Positions 1 through 10,942 of a stretch of DNA of 64,000 nucleotides are shown piece after piece (within the stretch, counting starts at the first letter, position 1; each line of letters opens with the position of its first letter). The DNA comes from Congeria kusceri (taxonomy: Eukaryota; Mollusca; Bivalvia; Myida; Dreissenidae). A program made the translations under genes and the position numbers. Where the stretch lies: assembly GCA_027627225.1 (NCBI GenBank), contig CM051028.1, positions 20,669,701 to 20,733,700 of the forward strand. The letters are read 5' to 3'. Under the pieces are notes generated by a model that saw only the letters and a list, made by a program, of their open reading frames with translations, had not been told where the DNA came from and ran no database searches.

Positions 1-996
1 TAATTGATTATATTAATTACATGCACCTCATGAAATGTATAAATATGTTTAAACTAAAGCACTTTGAAAATAGGATAATAAACATACAAAGGACAAACAT
101 ACATCTCCTTGCATGTATGTACATCTACCTCGATGTATGTTTGACTGCTTGACTTCAGTCGAGTTCAGCATCGATTTTATTTATCAAGTGCATTTAAGAA
201 CGCTTGTAACTTTCTAATCAATGAACTTACTTTATTTTTTATATTCATTGCCTTTCTTAAATGTCACTCGTTCTCCTCTTTAGAAGCTTACAACATTTAC
301 TGATAATGATAGTGGACTGATCTAAATGTGCATATAATTAGTATACTGTGTCAGATGTAGTCGGTTTCGCAAGGAGAATATCTGAAGGGAACGCGTATTC
401 TTTAAGTTTAATCAGATGAATAAATTTAAAACAAGACGAATACAACTCAAACGTGTTTATGTGTTGATACTGAGATTAAAATAGCGCGCATCATGGATTT
501 GCCAGTTTGACCATTGCGTTCATAATCGCATGAACGCAACCAAAATTAAATTCAATCCTTAATTATAAATGTTTGGTTCGATATCTGTCACATATCAGAA
601 ATTTCTTGAATACTCTGATCAATTACTACAAGGATAGTAACCTGTCCCTAGATAAATATACCACTGCACAGCATTCGTTAACCGACACACGACCTTTCCA
701 CTCTTATTCGACAACACAAACTATAATGTTCGGTCGAGGTGAGATAAACCCATGTTTTCTAAAATTTTATCAATGTTTTATTAGGCAAATACCTCATAAA
801 ACAAACCATAAATAAACTTGTTTGCTTACAAATAACGTTTATAACGTTTATCTTCAAACTTAAAGCGTCTTGCAAGGCTAAATCTGAAATGTGTATCTTG
901 CGATTGTAATTCAATAAATACGCCAGGATATTTAAATGGAAATATATGAAAAGGAAAGTAGGTGTGAATTACTCTTAACTTTATTTGATATTTAAA
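1..996. other. AT-rich sequence without a recognised gene
   Basis: No recognisable domain, RNA gene or clear repeat was seen. A short open frame at 573-815 has no recognisable motif and does not look like a real gene. This is the upstream flank of the first decayed cGLR copy. Confidence 0.5.
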
Positions 997-3163
997 ATGG
1001 CAGAATACATGGAATATACATCTTTGAAAATATTCGAAGTTATGGAGGACATTGGAGTGACAGAAGAACTTATAAACTTTAAAACATATTTTTATCGTTT
1101 AAAAGACACACTATTCTCAATATTTTATGAGAAAACCGATAGCGTTTGCAGCACTGTGGGAAGTCAAATTGAAGGATCTACAACGTTTGGATTGAATTCA
1201 GATATTGACCAAATCATGTGTTCAACTAACATACATGGTTGTGTACGCCTGCCAGATTTTGATGTAACACCGTCTAATGTTCTTATCATAAAAGACACAC
1301 TATCTTGTCCACAGTGCTGCAGTCTACAGGTTCTTATCACGCGGGCAAAATGCACATACAAGTTGTATGAATGTCATCTGAATCATAATTTTCCAAAAAA
1401 GGAATTATGCAAAACCTACATAATCGACCAGTATGGCCGAGTTTTGATATCGAACATTTTGACAATTTCATGGACCTCAAGAACTGTTGAGGGTGAACAA
1501 GATGTTTGGGACTTTCACGGACCAGCTTTGACATTGAGGGGCGTGGTAGACTTTGTTTGGGCCATATTTTGTTCATCACTGCTTACTGAATGTCAGGTTT
1601 TGTTCACTAGACCAAAGCCGGGTCACTGGCCGAAACAAGAAACAGCAACAAAGCTCAATCAAGTGGAGTAGTTTTAATTTCACCAGGAAATATCGGTCAT
1701 ATGTATAGCTTTCATACAAAAAGGCAGCTTGTCTGCATGGACATAAAATATCCAACTGACTATGTATCCGTTCAGTGGCGAATGTCAACGAACACATTGT
1801 AACGCTTGCTCATGTTTGATCTTAATCCAATACAAATGAAGGCAAAATGTTAAGGAAGGAGTTTCTATCACCTCTGGTTAGTGACAGATTGACCACGTTT
1901 CATGTTAAAACGGCATTCCTGTTCACCGTTGAGCAATTTCCAGAAGACATATCGAGGAAAAACAATATCGTACAGTGTGTAATACATTGTCTAAACACAC
2001 TTAGAAGGTTTCTTAAACGGCGCTTTTGTCCACACTGTACAACTGCATCTGTGAATTTGTTTTCTGAAAAACTTTATATCCATGACTTCAATGTATTGAT
2101 AAAAGAGCAGACGCAGATGATAATTTAGAATATAAGTTGCATCCATAAAATAACTATCGACCATGTAGGAGCGAGAATGTCAATGAGTTCGTTTTCCAGA
2201 ACGGTACAACGTTCGAAGATCATTACACATTTTGTTTTGAAGATAAGAGAACATCATAAGGGAAACCTATTTCATCGTGCATACAATCTCGAGACGGAAC
2301 AGTTCAAAGCGGAATTGGAAACTCTTCGTTCAAAAATTGTGCATGAAAATCAAAATGGAAGTAAGTACAGCATTGAACTTGATTTTCTAATTCAAAACAT
2401 ACTGAATACAATTGTTTCTGTAGATGCATCGGTTTGTTTAGGAGATGAGCGACCAATTACAGATGAAATTATCACAGTGTATCAACACTCCCTTAGATCA
2501 GGACAAATTTCCAACTACTTGAAGTACGCATCCATGCTGGTTTGCTCTCAACAATTCGAACTTGCAGAAAAAATACTAAATAAAATTTAGAACATGATCA
2601 CACCAGACATGGTGGAAACGACGGAAACGTGCTTGATCGAACCTGATTTAAATAAGTCAGCCGAAACACTAACGCCTTCACAACTGTTCATGAGATACAT
2701 TGAAAAGGCCATTTACGATATTGAGTTCACAAAACATGAAATTAACTGCGTCCCGAAATATCTCAGATTTGAGATGAACAAGACAATCACCAAAGAAGAC
2801 GAAGCGGACATCTCTGATGCTTATTACCGTACAAATTGTATCATAACATACGCTATACCATTCCTTTATTACTTGCAATACATGTCGTTCAGAAAGGAAA
2901 ATAGGGGTCAGGATGCAAGAAAAAGGTTTATGGAATACATGAAAAAACGTGGTATTATTAATGATCTCGGCCATATCGATACCACATGGAATATGCTGGG
3001 ACATATTTCTGAATTAGAGAACCACCTTTCGGAAGCATGGTTTGCATATATGGCGTCCGTAAAAATTGTACCGCGGAACAATGCTGCTTACTGGCATCTG
3101 TTTCTATTACTTGGAAAATATGTTTATGGAAACGCCACAACAAACATCCATATTTGTTACTGA
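997..3163 (+). pseudogene. Mab-21/cGAS-like receptor (cGLR) pseudogene, copy 1
   Basis: This is a full-length but broken relative of the intact gene at 58090-60261, aligning from its ATG at 997 to its C-terminus at 3163. The N-terminal part keeps MEDIGVTEELINF and the nucleotidyltransferase signature GSQIEGSTTFGLNSDID, with the GS pair and the D-x-D metal-binding acids. Later blocks match QWRMSTN, TLRRFLKRRFCPH, PITDEI, SLRSGQISNYLKYASMLVC and the C-terminal NNAAYWH. It is disabled by a frameshift near 1660-1665, a TAA at 1800-1802, a frameshift near 1836-1847 (a small deletion relative to the intact gene), and TAG stops at 2126-2128 and 2588-2590. All of these fall inside conserved blocks, so they are lesions and not introns. 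The multiple independent breaks make sequencing error unlikely. Confidence 0.88.
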
Positions 3164-3677
3164 TGACTACAATCAAATGTTCGTTACCACGTTAATTGAC
3201 CAGGATTGTTAATGAGAACTTATTTAGAACTAAATGTGCAACCAACAAATAGCGCTGCAAAAATTATTGTCAGATATATTTGAATCCAATATTTTATGTT
3301 CATATTCAAATTAATGACATGCGTTGATTTTGAATGTTTTTTTATATATAAAACCACGTGAACTGTGTTTTGGAATAAAGTTATGGTGTTAATAGTTATC
3401 AAATGTTTAATACAGGGACCTCTGTACATAACATGTATACATCAAACGAAACATGTGATTACGCTCGTCCCACCAGGCCTTAAGTTCACCTTTATGTCAA
3501 AAATATTAAATAATTTAAGAAAGTATTTTACATTGCACTTTTTCACTAATATAAATACATAATTGCACAATTATGTAATTTAAAAAAAGCATATATTTAA
3601 ATTATTGTCTTAATGCCTAATTAATTGTGTTTATTTTGGTGGTGAACACCTTACAGTAAATAATACATTACTTTGAT
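3164..3677. other. AT-rich spacer
   Basis: Nothing recognisable was seen. Short open frames here lack motifs. Confidence 0.4.
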
Positions 3678-3964
3678 GGGTAATTGATAATGGTTGTTGA
3701 TATTGTTTGTTACAGTTACTCTTGAACTCAAAGGTTAATTGATAATGGTTGTTGATATTGTTTGTTACAGTTACTCTTGAACTCAAAGGTTAATTGATAA
3801 TGGTTGTTGATATTGTTTGTTACAGTTACTCTTGAACTCAAAGGTTAATTGATAATGGTTGTTGATATTGTTTGTTACAGTTACTCTTGAACTCAAAGGT
3901 TAATTGATAATGGTTGTTGATATTGTTTGTTACAGTTACTCTTGAACTCAAAGGTTAATTGATA
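3678..3964. repeat. Minisatellite, 5 copies of a 55 bp unit
   Basis: A unit starting ggttaattgataatgg and ending gaactcaaa repeats about five times at exact 55 bp spacing (for example unit starts at 3733 and 3788), with almost no divergence, so it is young. The period equals that of the large satellite at 26-52 kb, but the sequence is unrelated. Confidence 0.95.
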
Positions 3965-4547
3965 TATAGTGCATTTTGCGTTTGATATATATTTTTGTTT
4001 CGATAACACATAAAATAACACATTATGCTCAACATATTTAATGGCCTACCTGTTCAATATGTTAACATCATTTATAATTAGTTCGTGACTAAAAAAATAC
4101 AACAGGAATTTGTGTTTTCGTTCAGATATATTTTACCTAGCATTATCACATTCTGTGCTGTGAGTTCTCAATTATTGAATGGATTACCAACACAACGATC
4201 TGATTGCAGAGCACATAAAACACAAATTCAAGCAGCTGTAAAAGCACTAAGTGTAAAGCAAAAACATAGCAAGCATACACATACATGTTAGGAATAATTA
4301 AAATACCATTTTTAATGAGACATATTACAAGTATAAAGCATACACCTAAGGATAAGGTTAAAACATAAAGGTTATAAAAACGTGTACACGGTAAAAAAAA
4401 CGTGTAAATAGTAAAAACAAGCGAAAAGGAAAAACATTTGTTATAAAACCAAGCACATTAAGAAAACTACAATAGCAACGCAGCATAAGAGGTTAACACG
4501 GTAACAAAAGGTATAGCAAAAGCGAACTAAACTAAAACTAGCACGAG
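3965..4547. other. AT-rich sequence, possibly 3' flank of the RT relic
   Basis: There is no gene here. On the minus strand it lies downstream of the reverse-transcriptase relic at 4548-4865 and may include that element's 3' untranslated tail, but no boundary can be seen. Confidence 0.35.
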
Positions 4548-4865
4548 CATGAGACACAGGCGCACCTCTCTCCGTCCCAGTCTTGCAACATGCTTTTGAA
4601 ATGATTAAAATTACCTCGTCTAAAAAATGCTGCGGAAGAGCGTTCCACAGGCTTGGGGCACTGTAACGGAAGAAGTTTAGTCCGTGTCGAGTGTGTTCCT
4701 CGCCTTAGGTAAAAATGCTAGAGAATAAGATGATACATCTTTAAATGTAACCAAATCATGAAGATAGCGAGGACCTAATTTATTCAAATTTTTAAAAGTC
4801 TCAAGAGCCATAGTTCTTAATGTTGATGTTGTTTGTACAGTACGTTTCAAATACCAGTTAATTGT
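4548..4865 (-). pseudogene. Non-LTR retrotransposon fragment (C-terminal end of reverse transcriptase ORF)
   Basis: Translated on the minus strand, this stretch gives pieces typical of the tail of CR1/L2/jockey-like ORF2 proteins. They run in order: LETFKNLNKLGPRYLHDLV, then TRHGLNFFRYSAPSLWNALP, then FNHFKSMLQDWDGERCACV. The pieces lie in different frames with a stop between them, so the fragment carries at least two frameshifts and is dead. The catalytic part of the reverse transcriptase is not present. It is not the same family as the element at 7158-10613, whose C-terminus differs. Confidence 0.72.
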
Positions 4866-5518
4866 ACGTAAATGCGTAATTAACGTTTACGCGAACAGGT
4901 AATAGACTATTTTAAAGAAGTTACTTATAAAAATGCATATAGCAATATAGGAACACATTTAGCAAATATGTATCGTGTCAAACAAATATCAATGTAAACA
5001 TATTTGCATTTGATGCTCAATTTAGAGATTTAACGCCCCATAATTAGTGTTTGAAATTCGTTACCTTTCGGAGAGCTGTACGATGTACTAACACACGAAG
5101 AATTTCATTTCGTTTTTACTCGCTGAAAATGTAAACATCAAGTTAACCTCAGATGTTTCTTAATGGCATGCACGAGTATTTTTTTTCGTTCCGGATCCAC
5201 TATGTTATGGGTCTTTCAAATCTTAATTAAACTTTACATTATTTTTCTGACCATGCAAAATTGTATGTGTGCCATTAAGAAACTGAATAGAAAAATATTG
5301 TCATTGTGCCCAAAAAACATACAAATACAAGTAACACAAAATTATAATGATATGCTAGGAGGAATATAGCATTCTTACGTATGTAAATATTGAGTGCCCT
5401 GCTGATCTAGAGATATATGCGATGGATAGAAGATATTATCATATATAAAACAACAATAAGTGAAATTAACACTACATTATTACAGACGCCTAATATCTGT
5501 TACTAGAATGTCAAGTGT
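4866..5518. other. AT-rich spacer without recognised features
   Basis: Nothing recognisable was seen on either strand. Confidence 0.4.
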
Positions 5519-5569
5519 CATGATCTCGGCAATATCGATTCCACATAGAATATTCTGGGACACATTGCT
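5519..5569 (+). pseudogene. Small relic of a cGLR copy
   Basis: About 50 bases starting at catgatctcggcaatatcg closely match 2961-3012 of copy 1, which encodes the NDLGHIDTTWNMLGHI block. The relic would read HDLGNIDST, a stop, then NILGHIA. No homology is obvious on either side, so it is a fragment of a further decayed or partly duplicated copy. Confidence 0.6.
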
Positions 5570-6207
5570 TGTCTTTGTAGTTTCCTTGTCTGAATTTTCA
5601 ACATTGTGTACAAATCCTTGGTCGATATGACCATTTCTCGTAGGTTGGTTAATACAAGTGAATTGCACGCTCCCGCCTGCAAGTGTTCACCATCTTTCAA
5701 AGGGATACTACTAATTCAATTGAATTCAATTAAGCAAAACATTAAAAAGAGGAAATTTTGAAACTTTATAATTTCGTCGATGTTTAATAATTATTTCAAA
5801 AGACACCGCTATAACTTTTATATTAAAGTGATCCCTAAACATTATCACAAATCACGTCAACATTTAAATAAATAGTATACATTTCGTATAAAATAATACA
5901 TTAAATAGTTAATGCTTGATATTCCATTACTATTATAAACTGCTTAGTCAGTATACACATTTGATAACCCGGCTAAAATATAAGAACCGGACCGATCCGA
6001 GCAAAGTTATGTCCTAACCAGCTATAACGATCATAATTAATACTTGGTTGTACATAACTTTGAATCGAATAGGCTGTGATACTTATGTTCGAATCATGTT
6101 AAATCTGTCCTATTGAGCGTGTTTTATGTATAATCATTGTGCCTGAAATGTATTATATATTGAAGTCACCTTTTGATTATTGGAAACAACACACATTCAA
6201 TAAATAT
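5570..6207. other. AT-rich spacer
   Basis: No gene or clear repeat was seen. It ends where the putative LINE tail begins. Confidence 0.35.
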
Positions 6208-7119
6208 ACAGAACAGAACAGAACAACACGTTTATTTTCACCCAAGTATATACATATACAATAAGGGCAATATAACAAAGCTAACTATTTAATGAATTAT
6301 TGACTTCCAATAATTCTTTCGTTCGATAAAGCGTTATAATGATCGATATATAAGGGGGGTATTTACAATAACAAGTGATAATACTAATACAAATACTAAA
6401 ACTAATACTACTAATAATAATAATGATAATAATAATAATAATATTGTTATCAACATAACATCATAGTAATCGTACGCATAATAAAAGAAAAAAGGGCGAT
6501 CGTAAATAGTCGTGATCGCGTCTATAATCATCATCATCTTACTGGCACATTTATTTATGGTACAAAAATGCATTAAAAAAAAAAAAAAAAAAAAAAAAAA
6601 GTTGGTAATATTTTGCATTCTAGTATATGTACATTTAACAATAGCGATAAGGCAAAGGTACATTTTAGATGATATGTTGTTAACTTTTGTTATATAAACA
6701 ACTGGTTAAGTAAAAAAAATTAAATGACATTTATGTCGAGATGAGTGCTTGAGAATATGGGTTACACAGATGTTAAAAAATCGCATAATCACATAATTTG
6801 ATACAAACCGAGATTGATTTATGATAAAGGAAGACTGAGTATAAGCAAAGGTTGTTAGGAATGTCATTGGTAGCTGGTGGCATTGGCCGTCTAAATACAG
6901 TAAAGCACAGAATCTAAATAAATAAATGCAAACATGAATTATTGACTATTAAAAGAATAGCTGTTTACAGATTGCTATTGGTAAACATGAATTATTGACT
7001 ATTAAATAAATAGCTGTTTACAGACTGCTATTGGTAAATGGTGGCATTTACAGTATACAGCTGGAACATTTGCAGTCAGAAGCAGTATATTAATGAGAAC
7101 GTTTTAGCAAATAAAGCTG

Positions 7120-7155
<36 letters not shown>

Positions 7156-10100
7156 AACTACGGCTTAAACTTGCTGAAAATAAAATAAATAAATTTGCTT
7201 GTATCTTTTAATAGTTGAAGCGAATCAGATGATAGAATTGTGTTAAGGGTAGCTTCCTGAAGGTTATGCCCTAAGAAACGTTCTCTTTCAGTTTTAAAGA
7301 AATCACAGTGAAGCAGATAGTGATGTTCGGAGCCAACTTGACCAGAGTTACAGAGTCTACATGTTCTCTGATCAAAGGGTGTTCCGTCATATCGACCTGT
7401 CTCGACTGGAAACCAGTGATTAGCAGTTCTGAATTTAAAAAGGTAATTAGATTCATATTTTGTTAGTTTTGTAAGGTAGCCTTCAAATATTGGGGCTGTT
7501 TTAAAACTTGTATATGTTTGTCCTTTATGACTTTGTTGTAGTTGAATGTGCCATTGAATTTTAAATTGTGTTAGTAATTCGGTTTTGACTTGGCGATGTA
7601 TATTGTTTTGGGTTATTTGGAATTGGTTGTTCCATAAATGACTTAGGTTTACTGAGGTAAGAATTTCATTTATTTTGTTAGCCCATTTAAAGTCTGAGTT
7701 TGGCAAGTTCATCATATATTTGTAAATTTGTAGTAATAATTTCTGGTCTTTGCCTATTAGAAGTCTATTCCAGTATGAGATCATTCGGCATTTGATGTTT
7801 AATGCTATGGGGTGTCGGCCAAGTTCGCCATATAAAAAAGCTATTGGTGTTGATTTTCGAGCATTGGTGATTTTTCTGAGAAAGTTGTTATGGACTTTTT
7901 CCAGTATATCTATGTTTTCGTAGCCAAATATTTCAGAACCATAGGTTAAAATTGGTAGTACAGTGTGATCAAATAGTTTTAGAGTGAGGTCAATTGGTAG
8001 ATTTGCGTTGTTGGCACGTGTGTATAGAAGATGCATTGCTTTGGTTGCTTGCTCAGCTATATGTTTTCTCGCATTAAGGAAAGACCCATTGCTGGATAGA
8101 GTTATACCGAGGTAGTGGTAACGATCTGTGATTTCTACAGGATTGTTGCCTAATTTAAAATTAAAATTTTGTAGTTGTCTTGCACCGAATACTACAATTT
8201 TTGTTTTGTTTAGATTTATCTTTAGATGCCAGTTGACACAATAATTATGAAAGATGTCTAGACTGTTTTGAAAATCTGATTTAGAGTCTGATAGAATCAC
8301 CGAGTCGTCAGCATAGAGTAGGACAAGAAGTTTAAGCCACAGAGAAAGAGTTAGGGGATCTGTTAGTTCTATGCCAACCGAGCCATTATAATGCATATGT
8401 GTTTGAAGGTCATTCAGGTACAAGGAAAAGAGTAACGGTGATAAATTTTCTCCTTGCCGGACACCAATTTCTGAGATGAAGGCTTCTGATAGGTTGCCGT
8501 TAGAAGAGATGCGTGATTTGATGTTGTGATACATATTTTGAATTAGTTGTAGGAATTTACCATTAATGTTGTGTTTGAGGAGTTTATTCCATAAGCCAAT
8601 TCGCCAGACTTTATCAAACGCTTGAGAGAAATCGATGAAGGCACAGTATAGTTTCTGTTTTCTTTTTTTTAGTATTTCGATTAGTGAGTGTAATGTAAAG
8701 ATGTGGTCAGAGCATGAATACCCTTTTCTAAAACCAGCTTGATTTTCATCTAAACTATTATTTTCATTTAGAAATTTAGTTAATCTGTCATTTAGTAAGG
8801 ATGTAAAGAGTTTACCTAAGCAGCTCAAAATAGTAATAGGTCTGTAGTTATTTGGGTCTTTTGGGTCACCTTTATTTTTGTATATGGGTATGATAATTCC
8901 ATTTAGCCAGCTTTGTGGGATAAATCCAGTTTCCAAGACACAATTAAATAATTTACAATAGACTGGAATAAGGAGATGTTTAGTAGTCTTAATGAATTCA
9001 TTTAAAATGTTATCAAATGGGCTTGGTGTTTTAGAGTTTTTGAGCTTTTGGATACATTTTTCAATTTCTTCGTTTAAAATTATGGCATTTAATGTGTTAT
9101 TTGTGTTGTTCAGATCTTGATGAATTATGTCATTGAAGCGATTATCAACTATTGTGTTGGTGTTAATTTCTTTGAAATGGTCATAAAATTCTTCTAGTGT
9201 TGGTGTTATGCTAACTTTAGTTTTTGGTTTTAGTTTATTTAGAAAGGACCAGTACTGTTTAGGGTTTTTATCTGTCATAGAGCGTAGTTTATTAGACATG
9301 TTTTGTTTGCTAGCATTGATATGGAAGTTCATTGTGCGTTTGTAGTGTTTACTGCAATTTGTCATTCTAAGTTTGTTGTCTGGGGTTTTGTTTTTAATGT
9401 AGTAATTTTTGGCAGCATGGTAATTCTTGCGTGCTTTAGAGCATTGGGGGCCAAACCAATGTTTTTTATTTTCATGAGATGTGTTATAATAATGTTTATT
9501 GTTTTCAGGATATGTGCTGGTGTATGCCTGATTGAAGACTGATTGAAGTTCATCGGTGATGTGCTCTACTGTCTGATGGGAATGAGGGTATGTGTTCATT
9601 TGTGTTAAAATTTGTTCTACTTTGTTTAGGTTAATATTGTTGACAAATTGATCTGTTAATTCAGGCTTCCATTTACGTTTCTGGTTAGTGTTTGTTGGAT
9701 TTTTGGTGGTTACGTTTGAGCATACTTGATGTGGGGTATTTATGGTCCAAGCAAGGGCATTGTGTCCATCTGAAAAGAGTGAATCTGTTTCAATTATATG
9801 GAAATCAGAAATATGGTAAAAGCACTCGGATGAGGCAATAACATAGTCGATGGTTGATTTATTTCTAAAAGTTAATATGTCAGTGGCATTCTCTGGAGGG
9901 AGTCTTCCATTGAGGATGAAAATGTTGGTATTTTTACATAGGTCGATAAGGCGAAATCCGTGTGTGTTTGTGCGATGGTCTTTAGAGTTGCGATTTAGTG
10001 GAATTGATAATTTTTCGAGTGTTTTGTATTTAACAAGTTGGCTCTGCATGTCATCATCAATATTAAAAATATCATTTAAATGGGGATCTGATATTGCATA

Positions 10101-10650
10101 ATCTCTCATACTGCCAACTCTGCCATTAAAATCACCTGCAAGGAATACATATTCATTTTCATTACACTTTTGGGAGATTTCATTTTCAAAGACCATGAAA
10201 TCATCTTCATTAAAAAATCTTGAGTTTTCCGGTGGGACATATACTGCTCCTAATATTAAATTTTCTTCAAATTGTGTAAATGTTTTACAAATAGAGATCC
10301 AAAGTACATATTCAGAATTAGATTGTAATATTTTAACAAAAGGGGTCAGTTCATCTTTGATAAAGATTCCAATGCCACCAGATTTCCTTTTATATTCCTG
10401 TTCTCTGTGTTTAGCTAGGTATTCAAAGTTATTTATTTTAATAATATCATGAGTATCCGTATGAGTTTCCGATAGGCAAAGTATGTCATAATTGGTCACA
10501 AATTCAATAAATTCTGGGTAGTGTAGGCGTTTCTTGAGTCCACTAACATTTAATGTTCCTAATTTTATATTGTTTCGTTTCAGGTCAGAGAATAGTTCTA
10601 TCCCCCCACTGTCCTAGTGGGAATGGTTGTTGGCATCTGGGATCCTGTTA
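6208..10650 (-). mobile_element. Non-LTR retrotransposon (LINE), minus strand, 5' truncated or lacking an intact start
   Basis: The core is the stop-free endonuclease/reverse-transcriptase frame at 7158-10613. Downstream on the minus strand lies about 950 bases that look like a 3' untranslated region. It contains a T tract (7128-7154), a direct repeat of about 53 bases (6934-7042), an A/T tract at about 6575-6600, and an AAT-type microsatellite near 6370-6450. It ends in gtgaaaataaacgtgtt followed by three or more TGTTC-type repeats at 6208-6226. Short tandem tails like this end several CR1/L2/jockey-type LINEs. That the tail belongs to the same element is inferred. The 5' edge near 10650 is approximate and no target-site duplication was identified. 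Confidence 0.7.
7158..10613 (-). CDS. LINE ORF2: AP-type endonuclease plus reverse transcriptase
   Basis: The frame is open for about 1,151 codons. It begins with an apurinic-endonuclease-like domain: LGTLNVSGLKKR, LSETH, AGDFNGRVG, STIDYVIAS and SDGHNALAW mark its catalytic blocks. A reverse transcriptase follows (NNYRPITILSCLGKLF, AGFRKGYSCSDH, AFIDFSQAFDKVW, GVRQGENLSPLLFS). Its catalytic YADD lies near codon 767, at 8304-8315. The C-terminus carries a CxxC...HH...HC zinc-knuckle-like cluster (CRLCNSG, then EHHYLLHC) and ends FSKFKP. The product would nick target DNA and prime reverse transcription in the nucleus. There is no ATG before the endonuclease domain: an in-frame TAG sits at 10614-10616 and the first Met lies well inside the domain. 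The copy is therefore 5' truncated or mutated at its start, although the catalytic frame is undamaged. The family is not certain (jockey/I/CR1-like group). Confidence 0.9.
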   Translation of the reverse strand, partial: DSGGIELFSDLKRNNIKLGTLNVSGLKKRLHYPEFIEFVTNYDILCLSETHTDTHDIIKINNFEYLAKHREQEYKRKSGGIGIFIKDELTPFVKILQSNSEYVLWISICKTFTQFEENLILGAVYVPPENSRFFNEDDFMVFENEISQKCNENEYVFLAGDFNGRVGSMRDYAISDPHLNDIFNIDDDMQSQLVKYKTLEKLSIPLNRNSKDHRTNTHGFRLIDLCKNTNIFILNGRLPPENATDILTFRNKSTIDYVIASSECFYHISDFHIIETDSLFSDGHNALAWTINTPHQVCSNVTTKNPTNTNQKRKWKPELTDQFVNNINLNKVEQILTQMNTYPHSHQTVEHITDELQSVFNQAYTSTYPENNKHYYNTSHENKKHWFGPQCSKARKNYHAAKNYYIKNKTPDNKLRMTNCSKHYKRTMNFHINASKQNMSNKLRSMTDKNPKQYWSFLNKLKPKTKVSITPTLEEFYDHFKEINTNTIVDNRFNDIIHQDLNNTNNTLNAIILNEEIEKCIQKLKNSKTPSPFDNILNEFIKTTKHLLIPVYCKLFNCVLETGFIPQSWLNGIIIPIYKNKGDPKDPNNYRPITILSCLGKLFTSLLNDRLTKFLNENNSLDENQAGFRKGYSCSDHIFTLHSLIEILKKRKQKLYCAFIDFSQAFDKVWRIGLWNKLLKHNINGKFLQLIQNMYHNIKSRISSNGNLSEAFISEIGVRQGENLSPLLFSLYLNDLQTHMHYNGSVGIELTDPLTLSLWLKLLVLLYADDSVILSDSKSDFQNSLDIFHNYCVNWHLKINLNKTKIVVFGARQLQNFNFKLGNNPVEITDRYHYLGITLSSNGSFLNARKHIAEQATKAMHLLYTRANNANLPIDLTLKLFDHTVLPILTYGSEIFGYENIDILEKVHNNFLRKITNARKSTPIAFLYGELGRHPIALNIKCRMISYWNRLLIGKDQKLLLQIYKYMMNLPNSDFKWANKINEILTSVNLSHLWNNQFQITQNNIHRQVKTELLTQFKIQWHIQLQQSHKGQTYTSFKTAPIFEGYLTKLTKYESNYLFKFRTANHWFPVETGRYDGTPFDQRTCRLCNSGQVGSEHHYLLHCDFFKTERERFLGHNLQEATLNTILSSDSLQLLKDTSKFIYFIFSKFKP

Positions 10651-10942
10651 AAGATACGGGTTTAACTTGAACATATAAATTGATATCATATCAGACTGGG
10701 AATGTACGGGGCATTACACTAAAAGAAGCGTACCTGTAACTGAATATTTGTCATCTTTATATCACTTTACCTGTGTTAGGTTTAGAGGTGATTATTGGCT
10801 TAAGTAATAGATTAACTGGCGTATTCATTGGATGTGTAAAATACGATGCAAAATCAGATTTTAAATTCGAATTAAAATATTACTGGCAATGTGGCTTTAC
10901 GTTCAAATACTTGTGTACATCCAAACGTGTATGGTTCCGAAG
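10651..10942. other. Spacer between the LINE and cGLR copy 2
   Basis: No feature was recognised. It corresponds to the immediate upstream flank of the decayed cGLR gene. Confidence 0.4.

Noticed and set aside
997..3163. Multi-exon functional cGLR gene
   Set aside because: Breaks lie inside conserved coding blocks without GT-AG boundaries, and the intact paralogue has a single coding exon.
7128..7154. Poly-A tail of the minus-strand LINE
   Set aside because: The tract is A on the plus strand, so it is T in the sense of the element. A tail of that element should be T on the plus strand. It is better seen as a tract within the 3' untranslated region or a separate insertion.
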